34,195 nucleotides of DNA, from the IMG/VR virus record IMGVR_UViG_3300032236_000501, positions 1 to 34,195 of that record; one strand, given 5' to 3'. Origin of the DNA: a virus. The notes under the pieces are model-generated. The model was not told the origin of the DNA. It searched no databases and was given only the letters and a program-made list of their open reading frames with translations. Every line of letters starts with the position of its first letter. Positions within the stretch are counted from its first letter, which is position 1. Made by a program: the position numbers and the translations under genes. Of the stretch, positions 22,549 through 30,338 are shown in pieces.

Positions 22549-23041
22549 CGCTTGGGTCTGGCAGTATGCCACCTGGGCAGATGTAGAGGACATGTATGCT
22601 TTAGCCAAGCGTCATTTTGAGCGTGAGATGGACAGTATTCTCACAATCAATGATGAAGGCTACAAATACGCTCTTGATATATCAACTAGTCACCAAAGAC
22701 ATAATTTGGCCTTGGAACAGTTGTTGGTTTGTCGCGATAAAACCACAGGCGATCTACTGGCTTATTCATGGATTGGGCGCGGACATCGCACTCCATATTC
22801 AAATGATGAAATGGCAGAAGCCAGGATGTTACATTTGGATTTAGATCTCAGCCCACGCACACGCATACAACTAATTGTGCAGGCCATAAGTTATTGGATC
22901 ACATGGTGTGAAGCCTGCCAAATACCCGTGTTAGTATCAACCAGCATCCGTGAAGATCAGGCTTCATTTTTACGCCTGCATGAACGATTAGGATTCATTG
23001 TGCGTGGCGGAATATGCTATAAAAGGATTATACCAAAATGA
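22505..23041 (+). CDS. GNAT-like acetyltransferase
   Basis: The 178-residue protein fits the GNAT fold: strand LLVCRDKTTGDLLAYSWIG (about 73-91), EARMLHLDLDLSPRTRIQL as the acetyl-CoA-site strand and loop region, and the closing pattern ASFLRLHERLGFIVRG typical of GNAT C-termini (N-x-x-x-x-x-y-x-k-x-G-F). The substrate is unknown. TTG at 22505 is taken as start because AGGAG (22493-22497) lies 7 bases upstream; the ATG at 22520 has no such site. It overlaps the HNH gene, and its TGA overlaps the next ATG, so the operon is tightly coupled. Confidence 0.65.
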   Translation: MNSQLMQKYQHSQNDAWVWQYATWADVEDMYALAKRHFEREMDSILTINDEGYKYALDISTSHQRHNLALEQLLVCRDKTTGDLLAYSWIGRGHRTPYSNDEMAEARMLHLDLDLSPRTRIQLIVQAISYWITWCEACQIPVLVSTSIREDQASFLRLHERLGFIVRGGICYKRIIPK

Positions 23042-23337
23042 GTCATAGTACAGGTTTAAGTTCTGTAATGGGATCAAACATTAGTGGTGCTTTAGGTAGC
23101 AGTATGAACAATGCCCTACAAAATTCAATGAATTTTAATCAACAGGCCGCACAACAATATAATGCCATAATGGCACAAAAGGCACAATATAATGCCAACA
23201 GACAGACATATGAATGGGTATGGAATGGCCATCCCGTGACTATTACAGAATTCGCTGAACTAGCCTACGGTGACTCACCACAGAGGACCATGTTCCTCTT
23301 AAAATATTCAGATAAAAAGGAAAACAAAAATGCTTAA
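23038..23337 (+). CDS. Unknown protein with a low-complexity N-terminus, 99 residues
   Basis: The N-terminal half is Ser/Asn/Gln-rich (GLSSVMGSNISGALGSSMNN, then NFNQQAAQQYNAIMAQKAQY). The C-terminal half (EWVWNGHPVTITEFAELAYG, then FLLKYSDKKENK) looks folded. I do not recognise a family. Its start overlaps the previous stop and its end overlaps the co-chaperonin start by 8 bases. The N-terminal composition resembles virion proteins, but it lies in the early-side operon. Function unknown. Confidence 0.6.
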   Translation: MSHSTGLSSVMGSNISGALGSSMNNALQNSMNFNQQAAQQYNAIMAQKAQYNANRQTYEWVWNGHPVTITEFAELAYGDSPQRTMFLLKYSDKKENKNA

Positions 23338-23596
23338 GGCAGTAGGAACAAAATTAGTTATAGAGCGTGTGGAACGCGAACAAAAGTCAGCAGGTGGTAT
23401 TTTTATCACTAATCAAGCAGACCCAAATCCCCTAGCAAAGATCATCAGCATTGGCAGTCAGGTCAAGATTGATGTCTGCATTGGTGATCAAGCATCTATT
23501 AGTTGGACCAACACAGCACCACAACCATATCAAGGCAAGACCTATTATATCGTGGACGAAACTGGCGTGTTTGCTGTGGAGAAAGATAATGAGTGA
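23330..23596 (+). CDS. GroES-like co-chaperonin (Cpn10)
   Basis: The 88-residue protein fits Cpn10: an opening strand (GTKLVIERVE), the mobile-loop pattern EQKSAGGIFITNQ (17-29) whose GGI-F-I hydrophobic tripeptide should dock on GroEL, a KIISIG turn (38-42), VGD-like IGDQASISW, and a closing YYIVDETGVFAVEK. It is slightly shorter than GroES (97) because the roof loop region is reduced. No GroEL is encoded, so it would pair with host GroEL, as T4 gp31 does for capsid folding. The neighbours are unrelated small genes with overlapping ends. Activity is inferred from the family. Confidence 0.82.
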   Translation: MLKAVGTKLVIERVEREQKSAGGIFITNQADPNPLAKIISIGSQVKIDVCIGDQASISWTNTAPQPYQGKTYYIVDETGVFAVEKDNE

Positions 23597-23906
23597 AAAA
23601 ATTATAACATCAGCACCCACAGAAGATGAAGTTCTAACTGCTTCATTGAAATTAATTGTAGATCGTTTTGTGGACATGGGCTATGAAGAAAACATTATTT
23701 TTGGCAAAGTAAATCTTATACTGAATAATTTTATTACTCCTGAAGGTGGATTTACACCAGAATATATTGAACTGGCCACCAACGCACTTAAGATGCGAGC
23801 CAGCAAAGAATTTGAACAAGCCTTAATGGAACCAGAACGCCCCACAAATGATGGATCAGGTATCAGTCTTATTGTGCCAGGTGGAGGTATTGGAGGAAAA
23901 TTGTAA
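23589..23906 (+). CDS. Unknown acidic protein, 105 residues
   Basis: I do not recognise this protein. It is acidic and helical (SAPTEDEVLTASLKLIVDRF, then YIELATNALKMRASKEFEQA), with a Gly-rich tail (LIVPGGGIGGKL). The ATG at 23589 overlaps the end of the co-chaperonin gene by 8 bases; a longer upstream frame exists but runs through that gene and is not used. The stop overlaps the ATG of the next gene by one base. Co-expression with the co-chaperonin is clear; a shared function is not. Confidence 0.6.
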   Translation: MSEKIITSAPTEDEVLTASLKLIVDRFVDMGYEENIIFGKVNLILNNFITPEGGFTPEYIELATNALKMRASKEFEQALMEPERPTNDGSGISLIVPGGGIGGKL

Positions 23907-24388
23907 TGTATGGACAACCTCTAAAAGGACCAATGAAGGTCCGTGACCATCCACTATACCGTCGTTGGAGTTGTATGCGCCAGGTTTGCCTTAACCCCAA
24001 CCACGCAGACTACGCCAAATACGGAGGCAAGGGCATAAAGATATCATCTGAATTTGATGAATTTTGGGACTTTGTGGATTTGGTTGAAAGGCGTTTGGGC
24101 TATCCACAAGACTTTGACTATCGTTGGAAACTAAGCCGCAAGGATCAACATGGCGATTACACTATTCGTAATCTTCGTTGGGACAAAGCCGCTGAAGTGG
24201 GACGCCGCTGTGATAGGGCTTTTAAATTAACCTATAAAGGCAAGACTAAAAGCCTGCGTTCTTGGGCAGAAGAATTAGGTATAAACTTTCATACCTTATT
24301 GAGTAGACGAGAACGCAATTGGACACCAGCACAGATACTAGGTTACAGGCCAGGTCCTCGTGCCAAAGAAAGAATGAAAAAGAAATGA
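23906..24388 (+). CDS. Homing-endonuclease-like DNA-binding protein (YGGKGI type)
   Basis: The 160-residue protein has the phage pattern HPLYRRWSCMRQVC (15-28), DYAKYGGKGIKIS (35-47), then a KLSRKDQHGDYTIRNLRW block (75-92), found in small nuclease or DNA-binding proteins related to HNH homing endonucleases. The C-terminal part (SLRSWAEELGINFHTLLSRR, then a W-x-P-x-x-IL turn, about 117-145) is a helix-turn-helix module often fused to such nucleases. A GGAGGA ribosome-binding site precedes the ATG, which overlaps the prior stop by one base. No classic HNH triad is seen, so catalytic activity is uncertain; DNA binding is likely. Confidence 0.7.
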   Translation: MYGQPLKGPMKVRDHPLYRRWSCMRQVCLNPNHADYAKYGGKGIKISSEFDEFWDFVDLVERRLGYPQDFDYRWKLSRKDQHGDYTIRNLRWDKAAEVGRRCDRAFKLTYKGKTKSLRSWAEELGINFHTLLSRRERNWTPAQILGYRPGPRAKERMKKK

Positions 24389-24798
24389 CAACATTAACTG
24401 AAGAACAAATCTCTGTGTTAAATTACAAAGAATGTAAAGATGCACTTAAAACTTTGAATAAGACCTATCCACTGGATGTGCCTATCAAAGAATTAACGGC
24501 AGAACAATGGGCATTCTGTGATGATATTACTAATACACTATTATGGCTTGAAGATAGGATCAAATCCTTTGAAGATCAACGAATTTTAAGCATGAATCCC
24601 AATGATACACAGTCATTACCAGTGAAAAACAAGCCAGAAATTAAACTTGAAGACACACGCCGTCCTAGCAAGCGATTTAGTATGCAGGGCGTGATTTATG
24701 AAAATGTAAAGGTAGCCGCACTAAAGACAGGCATTAAGATAGGCACACTGAGGACCTATGTCACACGCAAGCCAGATCAATATTTTTATGTAGATTGA
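24385..24798 (+). CDS. Protein with the shared C-terminal FYV module, 137 residues
   Basis: The N-terminal ~90 residues are helical and acidic (LTEEQISVLNYKECKDALKT, then LTAEQWAFCDDITNTLLWLE) and not recognised. The last ~40 residues (SKRFSMQGVIYENVKVAALK, then TLRTYVTRKPDQYFYVD) match in layout the C-terminus of the minus-strand zinc-finger protein at 18596-18985, a G-[IV]-[FY]...A...[TS]-[LM]...P-x-x-[FY]-[FY]-Y-V pattern. This is probably a small DNA-binding module. The ATG overlaps the preceding TGA. It is the last gene of the plus-strand operon and meets the convergent holin-like gene with no gap. Confidence 0.6.
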   Translation: MTTLTEEQISVLNYKECKDALKTLNKTYPLDVPIKELTAEQWAFCDDITNTLLWLEDRIKSFEDQRILSMNPNDTQSLPVKNKPEIKLEDTRRPSKRFSMQGVIYENVKVAALKTGIKIGTLRTYVTRKPDQYFYVD

Positions 24799-25041
24799 TT
24801 ATTTGATATGATTGATAATCATACCAGCACAGCCTATCAATGCGACCACAATGGTTCCGCCTGTGGCTATTAGTGTTTTGGTTAATTCACTTTTGCTGTT
24901 TTTAACCATAGCATAGATATCGTCAATTTTCTTTTCCACTTTGTCCAAGCGTTCATCTAGACCCTTGTAGCGTTCAGCACAAATGTCCACATGTGTGGCA
25001 AGGTCTTCGCGCTCTTTGCTCAGTAAGGGAAAGATATTCAT
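24799..25041 (-). CDS. Holin-like membrane protein
   Basis: The 80-residue protein has a charged N-terminal half with coiled-coil heptads (YKGLDERLDKVEKKIDDIYA) and one C-terminal membrane segment (TLIATGGTIVVALIGCAGMI) with a short tail ending NHIK. This layout resembles XhlA-type holins and related phage lysis membrane proteins. It is the last gene of the late minus-strand block, after the ejection proteins and the Dps-like gene, a usual lysis position. No separate endolysin lies next to it. AGGAA precedes the ATG. A membrane anchor with another role is the main alternative. Confidence 0.6.
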   Translation of the reverse strand: MNIFPLLSKEREDLATHVDICAERYKGLDERLDKVEKKIDDIYAMVKNSKSELTKTLIATGGTIVVALIGCAGMIINHIK

Positions 25042-25042
25042 C

Positions 25043-25492
25043 TTAGTATTCCTGGCGACTGTCTAAAGTACTACGCAACATCCAACAGAACTTTTGTAGG
25101 GTGCGTACACGATCCTGTGCATAGTTGTTGATGTGGCTGTATTCTACTGTGTCTGTGACAGATTCCAAATTATGAAAAACATCAATTAAGATTTCAATGT
25201 CATCATAAACTGCTTGTAGGAATTCATCTCCATCACCATCATCATAGATTGGTTGATCTGATACCTGACTATCTGCGATCACATCACTTAGCACACATGG
25301 AACTTCTAATTTTAAGGTACGCATGATTTCTGCTAGATCATCTACTGAGGCAAAAATATCATCATAAATTTTATTCAATAACTTGTGGTCACTGTAAAAG
25401 TTACGACCTGTGGTGTTCCAATGTGCCGCATGACTTTTGTAATAGGCTACAAAACTTGTGGCAAATGTCTTAATTAATTCTTGTTCAATCAT
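25043..25492 (-). CDS. Dps-like ferritin-family protein
   Basis: The 149-residue protein fits the Dps family: AYYKSHAAHWNTTGRNFYSD (16-35) followed by HKLLNKIYDDIFASVDDLAE (36-55). The inter-subunit ferroxidase residues read His24, His36, Asn40, Asp51 and Glu55, so only the second-position Asp is replaced by Asn. Dps proteins oxidise iron with peroxide and can shield DNA. It sits between ejection proteins and the holin-like gene with very short gaps (9 bp and 1 bp), so it is made late. It could protect DNA, limit oxidative damage during lysis, or travel in the virion; none is shown. No lysine-rich DNA-binding tail is seen. Confidence 0.82.
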   Translation of the reverse strand: MIEQELIKTFATSFVAYYKSHAAHWNTTGRNFYSDHKLLNKIYDDIFASVDDLAEIMRTLKLEVPCVLSDVIADSQVSDQPIYDDGDGDEFLQAVYDDIEILIDVFHNLESVTDTVEYSHINNYAQDRVRTLQKFCWMLRSTLDSRQEY

Positions 25493-25501
25493 TTCTATTC
25501 C

Positions 25502-26446
25502 TTATCTAGATAGTTGTTGTAGTTGTTGTGAATAACCACTGGTCAATGCATTTGTTTGTCCAAGAATACTGCTTGGATTTTGTCCATTCATAAGCATGGC
25601 ATGAACTTGTATTTGTTTATCACGAGGTAAGTTATAATAGGCTGATTGCTGAGCAGGTGGCAGTTTGGCAAAGTTATTTTGAAACTGATGTATTTGTGCC
25701 ATCTGTTGTGCTTCACCTGTGTTCAATTCACCACTGTGCAAGGCCAGCATAGCACCTTGTCCCAATGGTCCAGTAGCAACACGCAACACAGGAGCAACTG
25801 CACGACCCACTGTTGATGCGGCTTCAGTAAGCGTTGGAGCAACACTACTGGCTGCTCTTCCAACTGAACTGGCAGCATCACCTAATACATTTCCTACGCG
25901 ACTTGCGGCATCGCCTATTGCTCCACCAATACGACTGGTTAGACTTGGTTTGTATCCAGGTAATTTACTTTGTGCTACTTCAATTTGCTGTCCTAATTTT
26001 GCTTGGCTTTCTAATAAATTTTGAGGAACAGCCCCAGAGGCTCTTGCTTCTGCGGCAGTTCCACCATTTTGTTTAATCCAATTATTTTCGTATTGACGAA
26101 TATCGTGATTATTTTTTTGATAAACAGCATTCAAATCAGCATATAATTTAGTTGCGGCTCCTTGTCTGTAAGCATTAACTGCTTGGCCTGTTTTATATAA
26201 ACCTGCGGCACCCGCAACAACTCCTGGATTTTCTAATGCCATTTGAACAGGCACTTGTAGCCCGCCTACAATTTTTCCAATTACATCTGGTTGTTGTTCT
26301 GGATTTACAGCACCTTCTCCTGGTTGATTATTATTGGTAGATGCTTCTGCTAGAGCCCGTGTTTGTGCTTCTTGTTCAGCACGAGCACGAAATTCAAATT
26401 CTTCTTTTTCTTGTTGTTTAACTTGATCTTCTGTTAAATCAGCCAT
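25502..26446 (-). CDS. Probable ejection (internal virion) protein, 314 residues
   Basis: The protein begins with a charged Gln/Glu helix (LTEDQVKQQEKEEFEFRARA). It has a hydrophobic Gly/Ala stretch near residues 65-80 (NPGVVAGAAGLYKTGQAVNA). A run of Ala/Gly/Ser amphipathic helices then repeats GDAASRVGNVLGDAASSVGR-like units (about 185-245). The C-terminus is Gln-rich. Amphipathic repeats of this kind suit proteins ejected to make a channel across the envelope, as in P22 gp7/gp20/gp16 systems. The ATG at 26446 overlaps the transglycosylase gene's TAA (TAATG) with an AAGGA site, whereas an upstream frame from 26485 has none. Role by composition and position. Confidence 0.6.
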   Translation of the reverse strand: MADLTEDQVKQQEKEEFEFRARAEQEAQTRALAEASTNNNQPGEGAVNPEQQPDVIGKIVGGLQVPVQMALENPGVVAGAAGLYKTGQAVNAYRQGAATKLYADLNAVYQKNNHDIRQYENNWIKQNGGTAAEARASGAVPQNLLESQAKLGQQIEVAQSKLPGYKPSLTSRIGGAIGDAASRVGNVLGDAASSVGRAASSVAPTLTEAASTVGRAVAPVLRVATGPLGQGAMLALHSGELNTGEAQQMAQIHQFQNNFAKLPPAQQSAYYNLPRDKQIQVHAMLMNGQNPSSILGQTNALTSGYSQQLQQLSR

Positions 26447-28959
26447 TACTTTCTTCCTTGAAATTCTGGATGTTTTTTCAACCATTCTTGATATCGTTGT
26501 TCTTTACTAGTATCTTGATATGGAGCAGGCAATCCTGGAACAGCATTTGCACCTCCTGCCTGTTGATGGATCTTATCCATAACTTCTTGTGTGCGTGGAT
26601 TAATTTTGGCTTCCCAATGCTTACCGCCGCCACTTTCATATTGCGTTTTAAGACCACTCATCTGACCAGCAAGCAATCTTTGATACTTGTCAATAACACC
26701 TGCCAATTGTTGCGGACTTCTTGCATTATTAATTTCAGCACGGATTTCTTCACGATCTCCTAACGCTGTAGCACCTCCAGCAACAGCCTTGGCAACTTCA
26801 CTACCAACAATAGATTTAAGTGCGTTAAAATCTGTTGGAGCCTGCTGTCCAGTATTTTTAGCAAACTTATTAGCAATATCATTAAACAATGGAATTTGTC
26901 CATTCTTCAATGCCTTGCCTGCTTCATTCAATGTATCTAAGTGATCAATAGCCACATTCATTGAGCGAACAGTATCACCTTGTTTGCCAGTTGTAAAACT
27001 GGCTTCTGTTTTCTTACGATTGGCAAAAATGTTTGGATCAAAAGTCTTACCTTCTTGCTGTGCAATTTCTTGCACACGAGCACTTAGCCACTGGTTACGA
27101 GCATTGTTAGCACCCATGCCTGTTGGCATTTGTTGATCACCTTCAAAGATAGCACGAGCCTGTGCTTCTAATGCAGGTGTACCACGACGCTCAACTTCGC
27201 CAACTTCTCGCTTGCCTTCAGTAGTAACTGGAGTTGTAGTAGTTTCACCTTCAATTTTAACAGTGGGCTTACCACCATTAATAATGCGTTCTTTTTCTGC
27301 CAGTATTTGTTCTTGACTATATGTTGGTTGTAATCCAGCATTTTTATCTTTATTATTTTGGGTCATCATCATGCGTTCTGCACTGGTTGCCAAACTAATA
27401 TTTGCACGAGTTACAGGATTAATTTGTCCAAACGGTGTTAAGCCAGTTGGAGCAGTTGTTTGTGCTTTGCCTGTTGATTGATTGGTCCAAATAACTTGAT
27501 TAGTGCCTGGTGTAGTTGTATGACTCCAAATATTACCTTCAGCATCTTTCATCATAGTTTGACCAGTAGTAGCACCTTTGGTAGCAAATGCATTGGCGGC
27601 AATCTTGGCTTTGGTAGCATCATCAACTAACTTGCCAGTCTCATCACGAGCATATAGTAATTCACCATCTTTGCTGTAGGTAGCATTATAATGTTGATCA
27701 CCAACCATAACAGGTCTATGTTGTTTGCTTGGACTAATCTTTTCTTGTTCTTGCTGTGCTAGATCATTTAATCCCAAACGAGCAAATAAGTAGGCTTTGA
27801 TATAACTGCCTTCCTCACCTTTGGCTCTTTTAATATCAGGAATTTTACCGTCATTAAGATCTTTATTAACTCTAGCCTCTGCCATTTCTTTCATTTTATT
27901 ATTTCTAAACATTTCTTCCAAATTGGAAGCAGCCTGATTGGCAATGGCTTTGTCTGGATTTTCTAAAAGTGCTAGAGTACCTTTCCAGTCATTACTGTTT
28001 AATGTATCATAATTTTTTTGGCGTTCAATTTCACGCTCCATGGCAGCATTTTGTTCTGCTTCTGTGGGCTGTGGTTGTCCTGCGTTCATAGCCGCTTGTT
28101 GTGCTACTGCTTGATCAACGCCTGCCATTTCGCCCATATCAGCGGGATTGACAGCACCACTAGGTATTTGTGTAGGACCATTACCAGTTTCTAATTTAGG
28201 TGCATTTAGTCCTGTGGTGTTTAATTGTGCGGCACCACTGGCTGGAGCCATTTGTCCACCTAGACGAGCATTAACAATCTTGCGTAAATTTTCTTCACCA
28301 CCATTGGCCTTGATAGCCGCTGGACTTAGATAACCTGTGTCTTGATAATCTTTCAATCCCTTGGCACCCAATAGGTGTGCGGCTGCTAAGGTATTTTGAT
28401 TAACATCAATACCATAATTTCTTAGATAACCTGCGTTTTGTTGTGTAAACGCATTCATTGCCTCTGTTTGTTGTTCTGGCGAAGCCTGTGTTATATCTGT
28501 AGGTAGGCTAGGATTTAATTTACGAGCATCTTGATAAGCACCAGCAGTTATACCAAAAGGACCATAGGCTGTACTTTTACTACGGTCGTGATAACCAATG
28601 TTGGGATTGCCACCGCTTTCTTGTTGTGCAATGTTGGCATTATATGCTGTCATGTTTGACTGTGCTGGTGTAGCCAACGGCGTTGCGGTAACTGAAGGTG
28701 TGGCCACTGGTGCAGTTTCAACCGCAGGTGCTGCCGCGGCATTTTGTGCTAATAGTCTTTGTGTTTCTGCTGAAGTTTGGTCAGGCATTACTGGCGCAGA
28801 AACTGGCGCAGCCACAGTAGAGGTAGTTAAACCTAGACCAGTTCTTATTCTGTTGGTTGCCGCAGCCTGGGGATCAGTAAACCATTGACCTAATTCATTG
28901 GCTCTGTTGGTTGCATATTGTCCCAGTGCGTCACCTATGTCGCTAAAAAGAGATGCCAT
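26446..28959 (-). CDS. Internal virion protein with lytic transglycosylase domain
   Basis: The 837-residue protein has an Ala/Pro/Thr-rich N-terminus, then a Slt-type lytic transglycosylase domain at about 100-235. It contains IAQQESGGNPNIGYHDRSKS, whose Glu (114 from this start) is the likely catalytic acid, then STAYGPFGITAGAYQDARKL. The remaining ~600 residues are helical and Gln/Lys-rich, typical of ejected internal proteins that open the peptidoglycan for DNA entry (compare T7 gp16). The ATG at 28959 is preferred over 28965 because AAGGA lies 6 bases before it. It is flanked by two other helical virion proteins, making an ejection-protein trio. The domain is clear; virion location is inferred. 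Confidence 0.8.
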   Translation of the reverse strand: MASLFSDIGDALGQYATNRANELGQWFTDPQAAATNRIRTGLGLTTSTVAAPVSAPVMPDQTSAETQRLLAQNAAAAPAVETAPVATPSVTATPLATPAQSNMTAYNANIAQQESGGNPNIGYHDRSKSTAYGPFGITAGAYQDARKLNPSLPTDITQASPEQQTEAMNAFTQQNAGYLRNYGIDVNQNTLAAAHLLGAKGLKDYQDTGYLSPAAIKANGGEENLRKIVNARLGGQMAPASGAAQLNTTGLNAPKLETGNGPTQIPSGAVNPADMGEMAGVDQAVAQQAAMNAGQPQPTEAEQNAAMEREIERQKNYDTLNSNDWKGTLALLENPDKAIANQAASNLEEMFRNNKMKEMAEARVNKDLNDGKIPDIKRAKGEEGSYIKAYLFARLGLNDLAQQEQEKISPSKQHRPVMVGDQHYNATYSKDGELLYARDETGKLVDDATKAKIAANAFATKGATTGQTMMKDAEGNIWSHTTTPGTNQVIWTNQSTGKAQTTAPTGLTPFGQINPVTRANISLATSAERMMMTQNNKDKNAGLQPTYSQEQILAEKERIINGGKPTVKIEGETTTTPVTTEGKREVGEVERRGTPALEAQARAIFEGDQQMPTGMGANNARNQWLSARVQEIAQQEGKTFDPNIFANRKKTEASFTTGKQGDTVRSMNVAIDHLDTLNEAGKALKNGQIPLFNDIANKFAKNTGQQAPTDFNALKSIVGSEVAKAVAGGATALGDREEIRAEINNARSPQQLAGVIDKYQRLLAGQMSGLKTQYESGGGKHWEAKINPRTQEVMDKIHQQAGGANAVPGLPAPYQDTSKEQRYQEWLKKHPEFQGRK

Positions 28960-28968
28960 CGTCATTCC

Positions 28969-29691
28969 TTAAAATTTTAAACCAAAGTTCATTGAACTTT
29001 GATTTGTAGTTGATCCTTGTGTGCCAGCAAAGTTTGGATTATATGTAGTAGGATTAACTAGACCCAACGCTGAGCCATATTGTTGCATAAACTGCAATGG
29101 TAGTTGACTTGCAGTAACGCCCTGTGTTGCGGCACCTAGAGCCTGTCCTAAACCACCCTGACCTAGTTGTGCTAGTTGTGCGCCAACTCCTGCTCGCTGT
29201 TGAGCAATTTGTTGTTCTACATTGGCAGCGGCCTGCATCTGTGCGGCCTGTGTGGCACCTGCTGTTTGCTGTTGTGCCAATGCTTGACGGGCTGAGCCTA
29301 ACTGTCCTGCACCACCAAACTGTGCTCCTTGGTTGGCAATGTTTTGAGCATACTGTGCCTGTGCTGGCATCAATGCGGCCTGTACCTGTTGGTTTTCATA
29401 GTCTTTGCCAAAGAGATTTTCTAAACCACTGACGCCAGTGCGTAGTGCTGATTCACCTGTTGAGCCCAATGTGTTTTGCGCTTGTGCGGCTGTACCTGCT
29501 AGGTTTTGTGCGGCTGTGTTGACGCCACCAGCACTTTGATTGTATTGCTTGCTTAATGCATCAGCATATTGCTTGTATTGTGGGCCCATTACATCAGTAT
29601 AAAACTGAGTCTGTGCCTTGATCATTGCATTTTGCTCAGGACTTAATGTTGGGATTGTTGTAGAACTTCCGCTACCTTTTCCAAATGACAT
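28969..29691 (-). CDS. Probable ejection/internal virion protein, Ala/Gln-rich
   Basis: The 240-residue protein starts MSFGKGSGSSTTIPTLSPEQ and is mostly Ala/Gln/Gly helix (AGGVNTAAQNLAGTAAQAQN, then QARQALAQQQTAGATQAAQM-like runs). Short Ala/Gln-rich helical proteins beside a transglycosylase-bearing giant are usual partners in P22-like and marine podovirus ejection complexes. The ATG at 29691 has an AAAGGAAA site and an AATAAATAG box about 20 bases upstream. It lies 9 bp before the transglycosylase gene. No family is assigned with confidence; role by composition and order. Confidence 0.6.
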   Translation of the reverse strand: MSFGKGSGSSTTIPTLSPEQNAMIKAQTQFYTDVMGPQYKQYADALSKQYNQSAGGVNTAAQNLAGTAAQAQNTLGSTGESALRTGVSGLENLFGKDYENQQVQAALMPAQAQYAQNIANQGAQFGGAGQLGSARQALAQQQTAGATQAAQMQAAANVEQQIAQQRAGVGAQLAQLGQGGLGQALGAATQGVTASQLPLQFMQQYGSALGLVNPTTYNPNFAGTQGSTTNQSSMNFGLKF

Positions 29692-29707
29692 ATTCGTTTC
29701 CTTTTAT

Positions 29708-29716
29708 CTATTTATT
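29708..29716 (-). promoter_or_regulatory. AATAAATAG box before the ejection protein gene
   Basis: The minus strand reads AATAAATAG in the 52-bp gap, 17 bases before the ATG at 29691 and next to the ribosome-binding site. It lacks a -35 and belongs to the TATAAATA-like family. Weak evidence on its own. Confidence 0.25.
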
Positions 29717-29743
29717 CGTTTTAGGATTTAACCTTGTATTACC

Positions 29744-30334
29744 TTACATCTTACTGCCTGGAGCAGGTGGTGGTGTTGAACTTGGTCCTAACACTGGATT
29801 TGCCATAGCATGTTGTGCGCCAAATTGAGGTTGGAATTGTCCACCACCTTTGCCACCAAGACCAAATGCGTGTGAAAACATACTTAAAAAATCTGGTGGC
29901 ATTTGAGGTGATTGCATATGGCTTGGTCCTGGACCCTGCATTGGAGGAGTTGCAGGAACATCGCCCATTGGATGTGGCACAACGCCTGCTCCACCTGGAT
30001 TAGCATGTCCTGGTCCTCTTGGTGTAAATGGAGCCGCTGGTACAGGACGACCTGGTGTGCCAGATTGTGGTGCCATTGCTGTAGGAGGTTGCGGTAAGTT
30101 GCTTGTAGGATTAAATCCTAATCCTGATAGGCCTTTACCACTCGCACCTGGAGTGCTGGTTCCTGGAGGTTGTGAAGGATTATAAGCCAAATGATTTTCA
30201 ACACCTGGCATCCTAAATTCGTCTGTTTGTGGCATTAACATTCCACTGGTGCCATAAAAATTTTGTCCACCTGTATTGACAACACCGCCCATCTGGCGTC
30301 CTTGTCCTGTTGTTGGATCTAACATTATTGCCAT
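29744..30334 (-). CDS. Pro/Gly-rich low-complexity protein, 196 residues
   Basis: The protein is dominated by Pro, Gly, Met, Gln and Ala (YNPSQPPGTSTPGASGKGLS, then a TPPMQGPGPSHMQSPQMPPD stretch), with little predicted structure and a short FLSMFSHAFGLGGKGGG helix near residue 150. Such disordered proteins occur among tail and ejection genes of environmental phages; they may be packaged in the virion or act as linkers. The ATG at 30334 follows an AAAGGA site. Function unknown; the reading frame looks genuine because it is closed off by its neighbours with 4-bp and ~50-bp gaps. Confidence 0.6.
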   Translation of the reverse strand: MAIMLDPTTGQGRQMGGVVNTGGQNFYGTSGMLMPQTDEFRMPGVENHLAYNPSQPPGTSTPGASGKGLSGLGFNPTSNLPQPPTAMAPQSGTPGRPVPAAPFTPRGPGHANPGGAGVVPHPMGDVPATPPMQGPGPSHMQSPQMPPDFLSMFSHAFGLGGKGGGQFQPQFGAQHAMANPVLGPSSTPPPAPGSKM

Positions 30335-30338
30335 ATCT

